From Trebonia sp. (GTDB taxonomy: Bacteria; Actinomycetota; Actinomycetes; Streptosporangiales; Streptosporangiaceae): 20,617 nt of DNA. Position numbers and translations under genes: made by a program. Shown here piece by piece: positions 9,475 to 18,654 of this stretch. Positions within the stretch are counted from its first letter, which is position 1. Every line of letters begins with the position of its first letter. The stretch covers positions 1-20,617 of the forward strand of contig JASHPP010000324.1 in assembly GCA_030038035.1 (NCBI GenBank), written 5' to 3'. The notes below the pieces were generated by a model. The model ran no database searches. It saw nothing but the letters and a program-made list of their open reading frames with translations, and was not told where the DNA came from.

Positions 9475-12210
9475 TCACTCATAGTCGTCCGCGTCGAAAC
9501 TCAGCTCACCTTGGACCGCCACCGGCCCGGTCACCTTCCGCGACGCGTCCTCCGCATCGGTCCACGACGTGCCCAGGCCGTTAAAAAGCAGCGCGGTCTC
9601 CGCCCAGCCCTTCTTCTCCGCGATCGAGTACAGCAGGTAGGCGAGTTCCTTGACGTCGTCTAGGTCCACCACGTCCCGCGCCGCGGCCATCAGCCGGGCA
9701 GCGGCATCCGCGCCCTGGTTCTGCAGCCGCTTGGCGAGGTGCAGGCAGATCTCCCACTCCGACGTCCGGTCGTCGGTCGCGGGATCATAAAAATCAGGAA
9801 GCTCCCGAACGGACAGTAGTTTCACCTTCCCGGCCCGCGAACTCAGCACACCGCCCCGCTCGAGTGCGTCGATGCTCGTGTCGATCCCCTTGGACAACGT
9901 CTCCGCGGTCCCGAACGGCCCGGGTTCGAACCCATACGACTTGAACCACTCCACGCACCATCGCGTTTCCGCGGAAACGTTCCCCTCAAGCTGCGACAGC
10001 TTCTCGTCGAGCACCTGGTTGATCAGCGACAGCGCCGCCCGCACCCGCATCGGCGACCCATCCGGCTCGTTCACCCGCGCATACCGGGAAAAGACTGCCA
10101 TCCCCGGCCCAATAGCCGCCTGCCGCAAATCCACCGGCGCGACCTTCCCCTGCTCCAATTTCCGCAGCGCATCGGGGAACTCCTCGCGCAGAGCGGTGAT
10201 CAGCCCCCGCCGATCGGTGAACCCTGCGTCGGCCGGTCGGGGTCGGCAAGCCAGGACAATGGATGACGCCAGTGCGTTGGTTCCGATATCGATTGACCGC
10301 GTTGCTCGCTCGGTTTGAATTGGCCACGTCGCAGTCACAGAGTAGCCAGCATCGAGCAAGCCTGTGAGCATCTTTTCCCAACCGGTTGACGCCTCGCCTT
10401 CCTGTGTCATTTCTGACTGTTTGAATGCGTAGATTACCGTCGTTGGGAAATCTACGGGCTGCCGCTCTCGGAGCCGCGTGAAGGTCTTCAGGAAGCCTGT
10501 CTCGAAAAATTCCTCAGCCTTATCTTTGCTTCCACCGAACCGGTAGGGTGTGGCTATTAGCTCACTCGCCTTAGGTGTCAGTAGCGTCGCAAGAAGGTCT
10601 GGATAGTACTCGCGAAGAGACCGTCGAAGCCAGATATAGAAGAAATCTGACAGATCCGCGTAGCCTATGTTGTCGTAATACGGCGGGTCTGTGGAGACTA
10701 CCGGTTCGCCTGGGTTTAGAGATGCGGCGTCTCCTTGGCGGACGATTGCTGATCCAATGGCCGGTACCCCATCCAAACTCTCGATCGTCCAGGCAGCCGC
10801 GCCTGCGAAGCTTCCAGTGCCATGTAGGAGTGGATTCATCTCTATGAAATCCCAGGTCATCGGAATTGCTTGGCGTGCGAATGTATTCCTGTTCGATTCG
10901 CGCTGGATAACCCATGAGCATATCGACGAGCCGCGGTCAGCCAACTTCGAGATAGCGAATGCGAGGTACGTTGCAACAGCATCCGCGTAATCGCTATTTC
11001 CAGAATCTGTCATTACCCTTGAGTGGGCTTCTTTGATGAGATCGCAGAAGGTGGTCAAGGCAACCAATTGTCGAGCCGTGAATAGATCCGCGTACGAGGT
11101 CATCCCATATGCCGGGGGAGAGAACCACCGGGGGTTGTTAGGCATTTCTGCATCGGGAATGTCTTCAGGGCGGGGGACGTCAGCTGCTTTCTCTTGCTCA
11201 TCCTTTGGGGAGAGGTAGTAGCGCTGGCGAGTACCTTCTGCCGCAATAGCCATGAGCTGGGCCTTAATGCGGCCAGCTTTGCCTTCGGCACGGATGTACG
11301 TCGTTGGAACTGGCGTGCCGCAGAGCAAGCAGACGGCTCCAGTGCGGCCCGCTACAGTTCCTTCGTGGGGAACTCCGTCTGGGCCACCGATCTCGAAGCG
11401 GACACGCTTCCCGTCAGGGACGGGGACGACATACCGCTCCTTACCCTTCCTGCTGCTCAGCCAGAACGAGCGAACGAGGGGCATTTGACCTGTACATGCG
11501 GGGTTCGGGCAGGTGATTGTGCGTGCCCAAAACCAGGCAACTACCGACGACTCGATTCCTGAGACATCGACCTTGGGATACAGATGACCGATTCGTTTAA
11601 CGGCCTCAACATGCATCCACTCCCCGTACCGGCGCACGTCCTCCGCGAGGCCGGTCGCTCTCGGCCATGACATCTTCTCTGCTGCGGCGCCCGGAAACAC
11701 CGGGGCGTGGCCCACCCACTTCGGGGGGATCTCGATCAGGGCCTTATTAATAAGGACCGCTACCGGGTTCAAGTCCGAGGCGTATGCCTCTAGGCCGAGC
11801 CGCTGGGCCTCTAGGGGTATCGACCCGCCGCCGGCGAACGGGTCAAGGATCGGCGGGGGATTGCCGCCCGTGGACTTGAGGATCTCCTCGTGCGCTTCCC
11901 GCAGCAGCTTCTCGTCGTGGATGTTCTCCCACACCGCGAGGCGGGAGATGATGCCGTGCAGGCGGTCGCGCTCGGCCTTCTGCTCTTCCTCGGTGGGGAA
12001 CAATTCCGGGTGGGCCAACGGGTCGTCCACGAGCTGGGCAAACAGCACGGCGCGGCACGCGGCAAGGGGACGGCGCGCCCACCACAGGTGGAGCGTGGAC
12101 GGGTGACCGTGGCGGATGGACTTCTCGCGGGCGGACTCGCGGTTGATGTCCTCAAGCGGCAGGGCGACCTCGATGAGCTTTGGCTTGTACCAGAGTTCCT
12201 TCGCGGTCAT
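9475..12210 (-). CDS. DUF1156 adenine-specific DNA methylase, copy 2 (COG1743-like)
   Basis: A 911-residue protein from ATG 12210, which overlaps the helicase stop as ATGA and has GGGGAGG upstream. The longer frame from 12234 lies within the helicase gene. The N-terminal DUF1156 region (LIEVALPLEDINRESAREKS, HPSTLHLWWARRPL) is followed by the SAM-binding motif DPFAGGG at 123-129, a probable zinc ribbon with Cys234, Cys239, Cys294 and Cys297, and the catalytic DPPYYD at 508-513. Family members are amino-methylating (N6-adenine type) DNA methylases, and both key motifs are intact. It is clearly paralogous to the 914-aa methylase upstream of the helicase. Codon use changes within the gene: the ends (about 9480-10250 and 11640-12210) are very GC-rich at third positions, while the middle is distinctly less so, which suggests a recombinant gene. 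Confidence 0.9.
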   Translation of the reverse strand: MTAKELWYKPKLIEVALPLEDINRESAREKSIRHGHPSTLHLWWARRPLAACRAVLFAQLVDDPLAHPELFPTEEEQKAERDRLHGIISRLAVWENIHDEKLLREAHEEILKSTGGNPPPILDPFAGGGSIPLEAQRLGLEAYASDLNPVAVLINKALIEIPPKWVGHAPVFPGAAAEKMSWPRATGLAEDVRRYGEWMHVEAVKRIGHLYPKVDVSGIESSVVAWFWARTITCPNPACTGQMPLVRSFWLSSRKGKERYVVPVPDGKRVRFEIGGPDGVPHEGTVAGRTGAVCLLCGTPVPTTYIRAEGKAGRIKAQLMAIAAEGTRQRYYLSPKDEQEKAADVPRPEDIPDAEMPNNPRWFSPPAYGMTSYADLFTARQLVALTTFCDLIKEAHSRVMTDSGNSDYADAVATYLAFAISKLADRGSSICSWVIQRESNRNTFARQAIPMTWDFIEMNPLLHGTGSFAGAAAWTIESLDGVPAIGSAIVRQGDAASLNPGEPVVSTDPPYYDNIGYADLSDFFYIWLRRSLREYYPDLLATLLTPKASELIATPYRFGGSKDKAEEFFETGFLKTFTRLRERQPVDFPTTVIYAFKQSEMTQEGEASTGWEKMLTGLLDAGYSVTATWPIQTERATRSIDIGTNALASSIVLACRPRPADAGFTDRRGLITALREEFPDALRKLEQGKVAPVDLRQAAIGPGMAVFSRYARVNEPDGSPMRVRAALSLINQVLDEKLSQLEGNVSAETRWCVEWFKSYGFEPGPFGTAETLSKGIDTSIDALERGGVLSSRAGKVKLLSVRELPDFYDPATDDRTSEWEICLHLAKRLQNQGADAAARLMAAARDVVDLDDVKELAYLLYSIAEKKGWAETALLFNGLGTSWTDAEDASRKVTGPVAVQGELSFDADDYE

Positions 12211-15200
12211 ACCGGGTCCCCTCCCCGTTCCCACTCCCTGAGCCAGTCGCCGATGATGCCGGTCGCGGCGAAGTCGCCGAAGTCGACGTCACGGAATGGA
12301 TCGACGATATAGCGAACCACGTCGCGTTCGGGTCCGTCGGGGTGGACCGACACGAGTGCGAGGCGGGCGCCGGTGCCCGCGTTCTTGCCGGTGAGGGCTT
12401 CCGTCTTCGTCACCCAGAAGTCCTCGGCGCCCGCCACCCGGCCCTTGACCTCGATATACACGATGTGGCCGTCGGCGGCGCGGGAGCGGATGTCATAGCC
12501 CGGATTGTTATGCGCCATCTCCTGCGGGACGCGGCCGAGGCGGCGTTCGGCGGCGAGGACGGCGTCGACGGCGCGGCGTTCGGACAGCGTGGTGTCGCGG
12601 GCGATCCGCGCCGGGTCCGGCGTCCGGCCAAGGAGCTTGTCGAGCAGGCCCTGGGGGATCACCAGCGCGCCGGCGGAGATGACCGGCGGCCGGGCGATCA
12701 GCTCCTCGTCCTGGTCCAGGTCGGCGAGGCGCTTCTCGAGGCGGCGTTCCAGGTCACGTGCCCTGTTGTACGCGGTCTCCGGCTTCATCTTGAGCTGGCG
12801 GCCCGCCGACTGCTGGTCGAGCAGTTCGGCGTGCCGCATGTCCCAGTAGTTGATCTCGCCGGTGAGGCGCTGCTTCACCAGGCGGCGGACCTGGCCCACT
12901 CGTGCCGCGACCGTGTCCCTCGTTCGGGCGATCACTTCGGGCATGCCTTCGGTGACGGCCCAGTCCAGGGCCGCGGTTTCCACGCCTGAGGAGAGCCATG
13001 GCGCGTCCCGAAGGGGAGTCGCCACGGCCCGTTCGGGATCATCCAGGGGCTCGTAGTCCAGGTACCTCGCTTCGCCGGCGGCGCGCACCCCGTCCGGCGC
13101 GGGGGCGCTGCCCTGCGCGTCGGGGGTGATCTCGGCGAAGCCGAACCGCTTGACGATCGTGGTGGCCGGGTCGTGGCCGTCGGTGATTTCGTGGGTGACC
13201 GCGACCAGCAGCCGCGGGGTCTCGGCTGGGTCGTGCCGGTCGGCCAGCATCGTGCCCTGCTTGAGCAGGGTGCCGTAGCGCTCGATGATCAGGTCGGTGA
13301 CCGCGTCGAGCAGCGGGTGGCCCGGGGCGAGCAGGTCCGCCTTCGGCTTGCCGACGGGGCGGGTCAGTTCCTTGTCGAACGTCACCCGCTCGTATTTCGT
13401 GAGCACGGGGGCGCCGAGGCCGATCTGGCGGTCGCGGTCACGGATGTCGGCGGGGACGTGGCGGATCTCGTAGCGGCCCGACTCGCGCTCGGAGATCCTG
13501 CCGCCGAGCAGCCTGAACGCGGCCATGAAGAACGCGCGGATGTAGTGCGGCTGCAGGCGGCGGGCGCGCGCCTCGTCCATCCTGGCCCGCCATTGTTCCA
13601 GGTCGGCAGTGGCGAACAGGTCGGCGTGCGCTGCGCGTTCGGCTATGAGCTTGTCCAGCCCCTCGCCGACGGTCTTGTCGATGACCCCATGCAGCCGCGC
13701 GCGGACCTCCGGCTGGTTGCCGTAGCGGATCGCCTCGACGAGCAGGTCGCGCAGCGGCTGGCCCTCGAAGGCCTCGCCGAGCACGTCGAAGACCTTGCCT
13801 TGGTAGGCCTTGCGCTGCTCTTCGAGCTTGCCGAGAAGCTGGCTGAAGACCGCGCCTTCCCTGGTGTCGCTGGCGACGAGGTTCCACAGGTGGCAGACCT
13901 CGGTCTGGCCGATCCGGTGGATGCGGCCGAAGCGCTGCTCGATCCTGTTCGGGTTCCATGGCAGGTCGTAGTTGACCATCAGGTGGGCGCGTTGCAGGTT
14001 CAGACCCTCGCCGGCGGCGTCGGTGGCGACTAGCACGCGGGTGTCCACGTCCTGGGCGAACAGTTCCATGATCTTGCGGCGTTCCTCGCGCCGCACGCCG
14101 CCGTGGATCGTGACGATGGCGTCCTGCCTGCCGAGGAGACCGCGGATGCGGTCGGCGAGGTAGTCCATGGTGTCGCGGTGCTCGGTGAAGACGATGATCT
14201 TCCGGACGTTGCCGTCTTTGTCGCTGATCAGCGCGTTGTCGGTCAGCAGGTCGCGGAGCTCGGTCCACTTCTTGTCCGTGCCGCTGTGCCTTACCCGCCT
14301 GGCCAGCTCTTCCAGGTCGGCAAGGATCGCGAGTTCCTTGTCCAGGTCCGCGAGGGTCCGAGCGGTGGTGGCAGCGTCGGCGACTTCGGATTCGATCTCC
14401 TCGGCCTCCTGGCTCGGCAGGTCGTCAAGTTCGTCAGTGTCGTCGGTCAGATCGCGGCCGAGCAGCTCGGTGAGCCTTCTGGCCAGGTCGTTGTCCGCCG
14501 CCGCGTGGTCTCCGTACTGCATCTCGCGGCGCCGCTTCTCCAGGCGCTTCCTGCGTCGCTCCAGTGACTTGCCGATGGCCTCAGGGCTGGAGGCGAGCCT
14601 TCGCTGCAGGACGGTCAGCGCGAAGCCGACCGTGAAGCCGCGCTTGGCGTCGCCCTGTTCCCGAAGCCGGTCGGCGCGGTTCATCTCCTCCCGGACGTAC
14701 TGGGTGACAGCGTCGTACAGGTCCCTCTCGCCGGGGGACAATTCGTAGCCGACGGTGTACGCTCTTCGCTCCGGGAACAGCGGCCTGCCGTCGAACGTCG
14801 TGAGGTCCTCCTTGACCATGCGGCGCATCAGGCCCTCGGTGTTCACCGAGTGCACCGCGTCGCGGTACCGGCCCTCGAACCTGTCGGTATCCAGCAGCGC
14901 CATGAAAAGCTGGAAGTCCTCTTCCCGGCCCGCGTGCGGGGTCGCGGTCATCAGCAGCAGGTGCCGCGTGTGCCGTCCGAGCAGCTCGCCGAGCTGGTAG
15001 CGCTTGGTCTTCTTCAGCTCGCTGCCGAAATAGTGCGCGGACATCCGGTGCGCCTCGTCCACGACGACAAGGTCCCAGTCGGCGTTGTCGAGGCCCTCCC
15101 TGAGGTCGTCGGAGCGGGAAAGCTGGTCCATCCTCGCGATCAGCAGGTTGTGCCTGGCGAAGACGGTTTTCTCCGGCTCCGTGTCGGCCAGTTGTCTGGT

Positions 15201-15749
15201 TAGCAGCTCGAACGTCAGACCGAACTTCTCCCGGAGCTCGTCCTGCCACTGCTCCACCAGGCCGCCGGGAGCGACGACCAGGCAGCGCTCCAGGTCGCCG
15301 CGGAGCATGAGTTCCTTGATGTAGAGGCCCGCCATGATCGTCTTGCCCGCGCCGGGGTCGTCGGCGAGCAGGAAGCGCAGCGGGGTCCGCTCGATCAGTT
15401 CGCCGTAGACCGCCTGGATCTGGTGGGGGAGCGGTTCCAGGTCGCTGGTGTGCACCGCGAGCATCGGGTCGAAACGCCCCGCCATCCTGATCCGGAGCGC
15501 CTCCGCCGCGAGCTTGAACGCACCGGCGTCGGCGCCGAAGTCGTAGGCGGCGGCTCGCTTGGGGATGCGCAGGCGCGCCTCGTGGTCGCGGTAGAGGATG
15601 CGCTCGTCGAGGCGGCCGTCCTCGGTGCGGTAGGTGAGGCGGAGGGCGTTGCCGCCGATCCAGGTCGCGGCGACGACCGTGACCGGCACGTCGCCGGTGA
15701 TACCGGCGATCTGCGCGCCCGGTGTCACGTCCTCAAGGCTGAAACCCAT
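12207..15749 (-). CDS. SNF2-like superfamily 2 helicase with C-terminal DUF3883 domain
   Basis: A 1180-residue SF2 helicase/translocase. I chose ATG 15749 (MGFSLEDVTPG): AAGGAG lies upstream, and the relic at 1411-1444 preserves this same region. The open frame extends to 16040, but that part overlaps the upstream methylase. Motifs from the start: Walker A DPGAGKT 131-137, DEAH 231-234, TATPH 268-272, and a second helicase lobe with ATDAAGEGLNLQ and the arginine-finger motif EQRFGRIHRIGQ 604-615. A charged coiled-coil-like insertion sits near 390-490. The last ~100 residues match DUF3883: NPGYDI, then YIEVKG with Asp1086, Glu1100 and Lys1102 spaced like a PD-(D/E)xK site. Related helicases occur in DISARM (DrmD) and BREX type 3 (BrxHII). 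It probably translocates on DNA. Nuclease activity of the tail is a hypothesis. Confidence 0.92.
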   Translation of the reverse strand: MGFSLEDVTPGAQIAGITGDVPVTVVAATWIGGNALRLTYRTEDGRLDERILYRDHEARLRIPKRAAAYDFGADAGAFKLAAEALRIRMAGRFDPMLAVHTSDLEPLPHQIQAVYGELIERTPLRFLLADDPGAGKTIMAGLYIKELMLRGDLERCLVVAPGGLVEQWQDELREKFGLTFELLTRQLADTEPEKTVFARHNLLIARMDQLSRSDDLREGLDNADWDLVVVDEAHRMSAHYFGSELKKTKRYQLGELLGRHTRHLLLMTATPHAGREEDFQLFMALLDTDRFEGRYRDAVHSVNTEGLMRRMVKEDLTTFDGRPLFPERRAYTVGYELSPGERDLYDAVTQYVREEMNRADRLREQGDAKRGFTVGFALTVLQRRLASSPEAIGKSLERRRKRLEKRRREMQYGDHAAADNDLARRLTELLGRDLTDDTDELDDLPSQEAEEIESEVADAATTARTLADLDKELAILADLEELARRVRHSGTDKKWTELRDLLTDNALISDKDGNVRKIIVFTEHRDTMDYLADRIRGLLGRQDAIVTIHGGVRREERRKIMELFAQDVDTRVLVATDAAGEGLNLQRAHLMVNYDLPWNPNRIEQRFGRIHRIGQTEVCHLWNLVASDTREGAVFSQLLGKLEEQRKAYQGKVFDVLGEAFEGQPLRDLLVEAIRYGNQPEVRARLHGVIDKTVGEGLDKLIAERAAHADLFATADLEQWRARMDEARARRLQPHYIRAFFMAAFRLLGGRISERESGRYEIRHVPADIRDRDRQIGLGAPVLTKYERVTFDKELTRPVGKPKADLLAPGHPLLDAVTDLIIERYGTLLKQGTMLADRHDPAETPRLLVAVTHEITDGHDPATTIVKRFGFAEITPDAQGSAPAPDGVRAAGEARYLDYEPLDDPERAVATPLRDAPWLSSGVETAALDWAVTEGMPEVIARTRDTVAARVGQVRRLVKQRLTGEINYWDMRHAELLDQQSAGRQLKMKPETAYNRARDLERRLEKRLADLDQDEELIARPPVISAGALVIPQGLLDKLLGRTPDPARIARDTTLSERRAVDAVLAAERRLGRVPQEMAHNNPGYDIRSRAADGHIVYIEVKGRVAGAEDFWVTKTEALTGKNAGTGARLALVSVHPDGPERDVVRYIVDPFRDVDFGDFAATGIIGDWLREWERGGDPV

Positions 15750-15909
15750 CTGGCCCGGTGCTCCTTCACCCTGACTTCCGGCCGATTCGACTACGGCGGT
15801 TGGCCTGCTGCTGGCCTGCTGCCTCCTGACTCTAGACGCGGATGCTGACAAAGCAGAGCGCATCGGCCATGGGGGGTGCTGCTGCATGCCTGCCGGGTCC
15901 GTTGGTCCG
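15750..15909 (-). other. 160-bp leader between methylase 1 and helicase, with tandem 11-bp repeat
   Basis: This is the only sizeable gap inside the operon. It holds the AAGGAG ribosome site of the helicase and two perfect adjacent copies of TGGCCTGCTGC (15801-15822). The helicase frame stays open through it, so an N-terminal extension from ATG 15887 or 15863 is formally possible, but these have poor ribosome sites. No clear promoter or terminator is visible. Confidence 0.4.
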
Positions 15910-18654
15910 TTACGAGTGCTCGGCTCCGATCTCACCTTGTGCGTAAGCTGACCCGAGCCTCCTTGATATGGCTTCCAGGTCAGGCCAGGAGGTTCCCAGC
16001 TCATTGAATATGAGCGCAGTGTCTGACCAGTCGTTTTCATCCGCTATCGAGTACAGCAGGTAAGCAAGGTCCTTGACAGCGCGTAGGTCTATCCTGTCAC
16101 GGATACTTGCCATCAGCCGGGCCGCGGGTTCAGTTCCTTGTTCCCTCAGTCGCTTGGCGAGATGCAGGCACACCTTCCATTCCGATACCCGGTCGTCACG
16201 CGACGGATCGTAATATTCCGAGATTTTGTCAACAGACAGCAGCGTCACCCTTCCGGCGCGTGCGTGCAGCACACCGGCGCGGTCCAGGACGGCAACTCCT
16301 GTATCTGTGCCCTTTGAGAGCGTGTCCGCATCGCCGAACGGGCCGGGATCAAATCCATGTTCCTTGTACCACTCCACGCACCACCGGGTGTCCGCCGTGA
16401 CATCGCCTTCCATCTGCGATAGCCATTCATCGAGTACCTGGTTGATCATGGCGAGCGCTGACCGCACGCGCATCTGTTCGCCGTTTGGCTCGTTTACGTG
16501 CACATACCTGGAGTAAATGGCCATTCCCGGTCCAACGGCCGCCTGACGAAGGTCTACGGGCGCGACGCCTCCCTGTTCAAGCTTGCGGAGCGCTCCGGGC
16601 ATCTCCGCCCGCAGTGCCGCTATCAGGCCTCTCCGGTCGGTCACGCTGGCAGTGGCTGGTCGCCGTCGGCAGGCAAGCACGATCGACGATGCCAGTGCAT
16701 TGGACTCCTGGCCACGCGGCCGGTTTCCAAGTTCGGTGCGTATCGGCCAAGTGCCGGTCACTTTCCATCCGGTCTTAAGCATGGCCTCGAGCAAGGTCTC
16801 CCACCCCGTGGACGCCTGATTTCCGTCGCCATCCGTCTCGGCCTGCTTGTATGCATAGAAGAAGCTTATTGGATAACCCTCAGGAGTACCCTCGTTAATC
16901 CTTGAGAATACTGCCTCAAAGCGTTCCTCGAAGAACTGTTTAGCCTGTTCCTTCCCGCCGTGCCTGAATGGGTCGGCTACTATCTCATCGTCCTTGGGAG
17001 TCAGGACCGTCTGCATCAGGTCCGGATAGACATCGATCAACGATCGCCGAAGCCACACATAGAAGAAATCGGAAAGATCGGCATAGCCGATGTTATCGTA
17101 GTATGGAGGATCGGTGGCGACGAGAAGTCGGCCGTCGTAGTCACCGGTCGCGGCGTCCTGCATGCTAGCCGTTCCCTGCGGCGTCGCGGGCACCCTTTGT
17201 ACGCAGGTTGAGATCCCTTCATAGGAATCTGCAAAGTTTCCACTGCCCTCACCGAAAATGTTACCTTCCGCGAAGTCCCAATTCATGGAGATCGCTTGTC
17301 TGGAGAACGTGTTACGCAGCGACTCCATCTTTTGGCTGCAATCCCAAGTGCAGATGCTTGAATTCCGGTCGGCGGTGCGACTCACCCCAAGTGCCAGATA
17401 GGTCGTGATCGCGCTTGCGTAGTTCGGGTCGGCGCAATCGGCGGCGACGCGTCTATAGGCTTCCTTGACTAGGCCGGTAAACGTGGTGAGGGTAGTGAGC
17501 TGGCGGTTGGTGAACAGGTCGGCCCAGGTGCGCATGCCGTAGTTGGGGGCGGTGAGGTACCGGGGATTGTGCGGGATCTCGGCGTCCGGTATGTCGTCGG
17601 GGCGTGGGACGTCTGCGGCCTTCTCGTGTTCTTCGGTTGGCGGCAGGTAGTGACGTCGCCTCCTGCCTTCGGCGGCGATGGTCATGAGCTGGGAGCCCAT
17701 CCGGCCCGCCTTGCCTTCTTCGCGGAGGTAGCTCAGCGGGACCGGGGTGCCGCACAGCAGGCAGACCGCACCGGTGCGGCTGACGGTGCCTTCACGGGGC
17801 ACACCGGCCGGTCCGCCGATCTCGAAGCGGACCCGTTTGCCGTCCGGAACCGGGACGACGTAGCGCTCCTTCCCTCTCTTCTTGCCGAGCCAGAAGGAGC
17901 GGACCAGCGGCATCGTGCCGGCACACGCCGGGTTCGGGCAGGTGACAGTACGCGCCCAGATCCAGGCGATGACCTTGCACTCGACGCCGGAGACTTTCAC
18001 CTTTGGATATAGCTGACCGATCCGCCTTTCGGCCTCGTCACATATCCATTTGCCGTACCGGCGTACGTCCTCCGCCAGACCGGTAGCACCCGGCCATGAC
18101 TGAGCTGACTCAGCGGCACCGGGGAAGACGGGAGGATGACCGGTCCACTTCGGCGGGATCTCGATCAGTGCCTTGTTGATCAGCACGGCGACCGGATTCA
18201 GGTCACGTGCGCAGGCGTCTAGGCCAAGTCGCTGGGCTTCCAGTGGGATGGACCCGCCGCCGGCGAACGGGTCGAGGATCGGTGGCGGCTCGCCGGGAGC
18301 GCAGGATTTCCGGATCTCGGCGCAGGCTTCTTCCAGAACCCTTCGGTCGTTGATGTTCTCCCACCTGACAAGTTCCGAGATGATGCCATGCAGCCTCTTG
18401 CGTTCGATCTCTTGCTCGGCTTCGCCGTGGAATCTATCTGGATGAGCCGATGGATCGTCCACGAGCTGGGCGAATAGCACTGCACGGCATGCGGCTAGCG
18501 GGCGACGCGCCCACCACAGGTGCAAAGTTGACGGATGACCATACCGAATTGACTTTTCCCTGGCCGCTTCCTTGTTGATGTCTTGCAGCGGTATGGCAAC
18601 TTCGATCAGCTTTAACTTGTAGGGACGGTGGGATGCATCCCCGAGATCATTCAT
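15910..18654 (-). CDS. DUF1156 adenine-specific DNA methylase, copy 1 (COG1743-like)
   Basis: First gene of the operon, 914 residues, with ATG at 18654 behind GGAAGAGG. It contains the DUF1156 N-terminus (LIEVAIPLQDINKEAAREKS), the SAM motif DPFAGGG at 128-134, putative zinc-ribbon cysteines 239, 244, 298 and 301, and the catalytic DPPYYD at 515-520. The first ~180 residues and the Zn-ribbon block are largely identical to copy 2, whereas the segment just before the catalytic motif (about 436-512) differs in sequence and length, making it a candidate specificity region. Predicted activity is N6-adenine methylation for self-marking, as in PglX/PglXI-type proteins. Both copies look catalytically complete, so they may have different targets or act as a pair. 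Codon use is less GC-rich than in the helicase, except around 17480-18000. Confidence 0.9.
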   Translation of the reverse strand: MNDLGDASHRPYKLKLIEVAIPLQDINKEAAREKSIRYGHPSTLHLWWARRPLAACRAVLFAQLVDDPSAHPDRFHGEAEQEIERKRLHGIISELVRWENINDRRVLEEACAEIRKSCAPGEPPPILDPFAGGGSIPLEAQRLGLDACARDLNPVAVLINKALIEIPPKWTGHPPVFPGAAESAQSWPGATGLAEDVRRYGKWICDEAERRIGQLYPKVKVSGVECKVIAWIWARTVTCPNPACAGTMPLVRSFWLGKKRGKERYVVPVPDGKRVRFEIGGPAGVPREGTVSRTGAVCLLCGTPVPLSYLREEGKAGRMGSQLMTIAAEGRRRRHYLPPTEEHEKAADVPRPDDIPDAEIPHNPRYLTAPNYGMRTWADLFTNRQLTTLTTFTGLVKEAYRRVAADCADPNYASAITTYLALGVSRTADRNSSICTWDCSQKMESLRNTFSRQAISMNWDFAEGNIFGEGSGNFADSYEGISTCVQRVPATPQGTASMQDAATGDYDGRLLVATDPPYYDNIGYADLSDFFYVWLRRSLIDVYPDLMQTVLTPKDDEIVADPFRHGGKEQAKQFFEERFEAVFSRINEGTPEGYPISFFYAYKQAETDGDGNQASTGWETLLEAMLKTGWKVTGTWPIRTELGNRPRGQESNALASSIVLACRRRPATASVTDRRGLIAALRAEMPGALRKLEQGGVAPVDLRQAAVGPGMAIYSRYVHVNEPNGEQMRVRSALAMINQVLDEWLSQMEGDVTADTRWCVEWYKEHGFDPGPFGDADTLSKGTDTGVAVLDRAGVLHARAGRVTLLSVDKISEYYDPSRDDRVSEWKVCLHLAKRLREQGTEPAARLMASIRDRIDLRAVKDLAYLLYSIADENDWSDTALIFNELGTSWPDLEAISRRLGSAYAQGEIGAEHS

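Noticed and set aside
9924..9942. GGGTTCGAACCC, which looks like a tRNA T-arm
   Set aside because: It lies inside the coding frame of methylase copy 2, and no acceptor, D-arm or anticodon stem surrounds it.
15750..16040. N-terminal extension of the helicase to ATG 16040
   Set aside because: It would overlap the upstream methylase by 131 bp and has no good ribosome site. The conserved relic and AAGGAG support ATG 15749.
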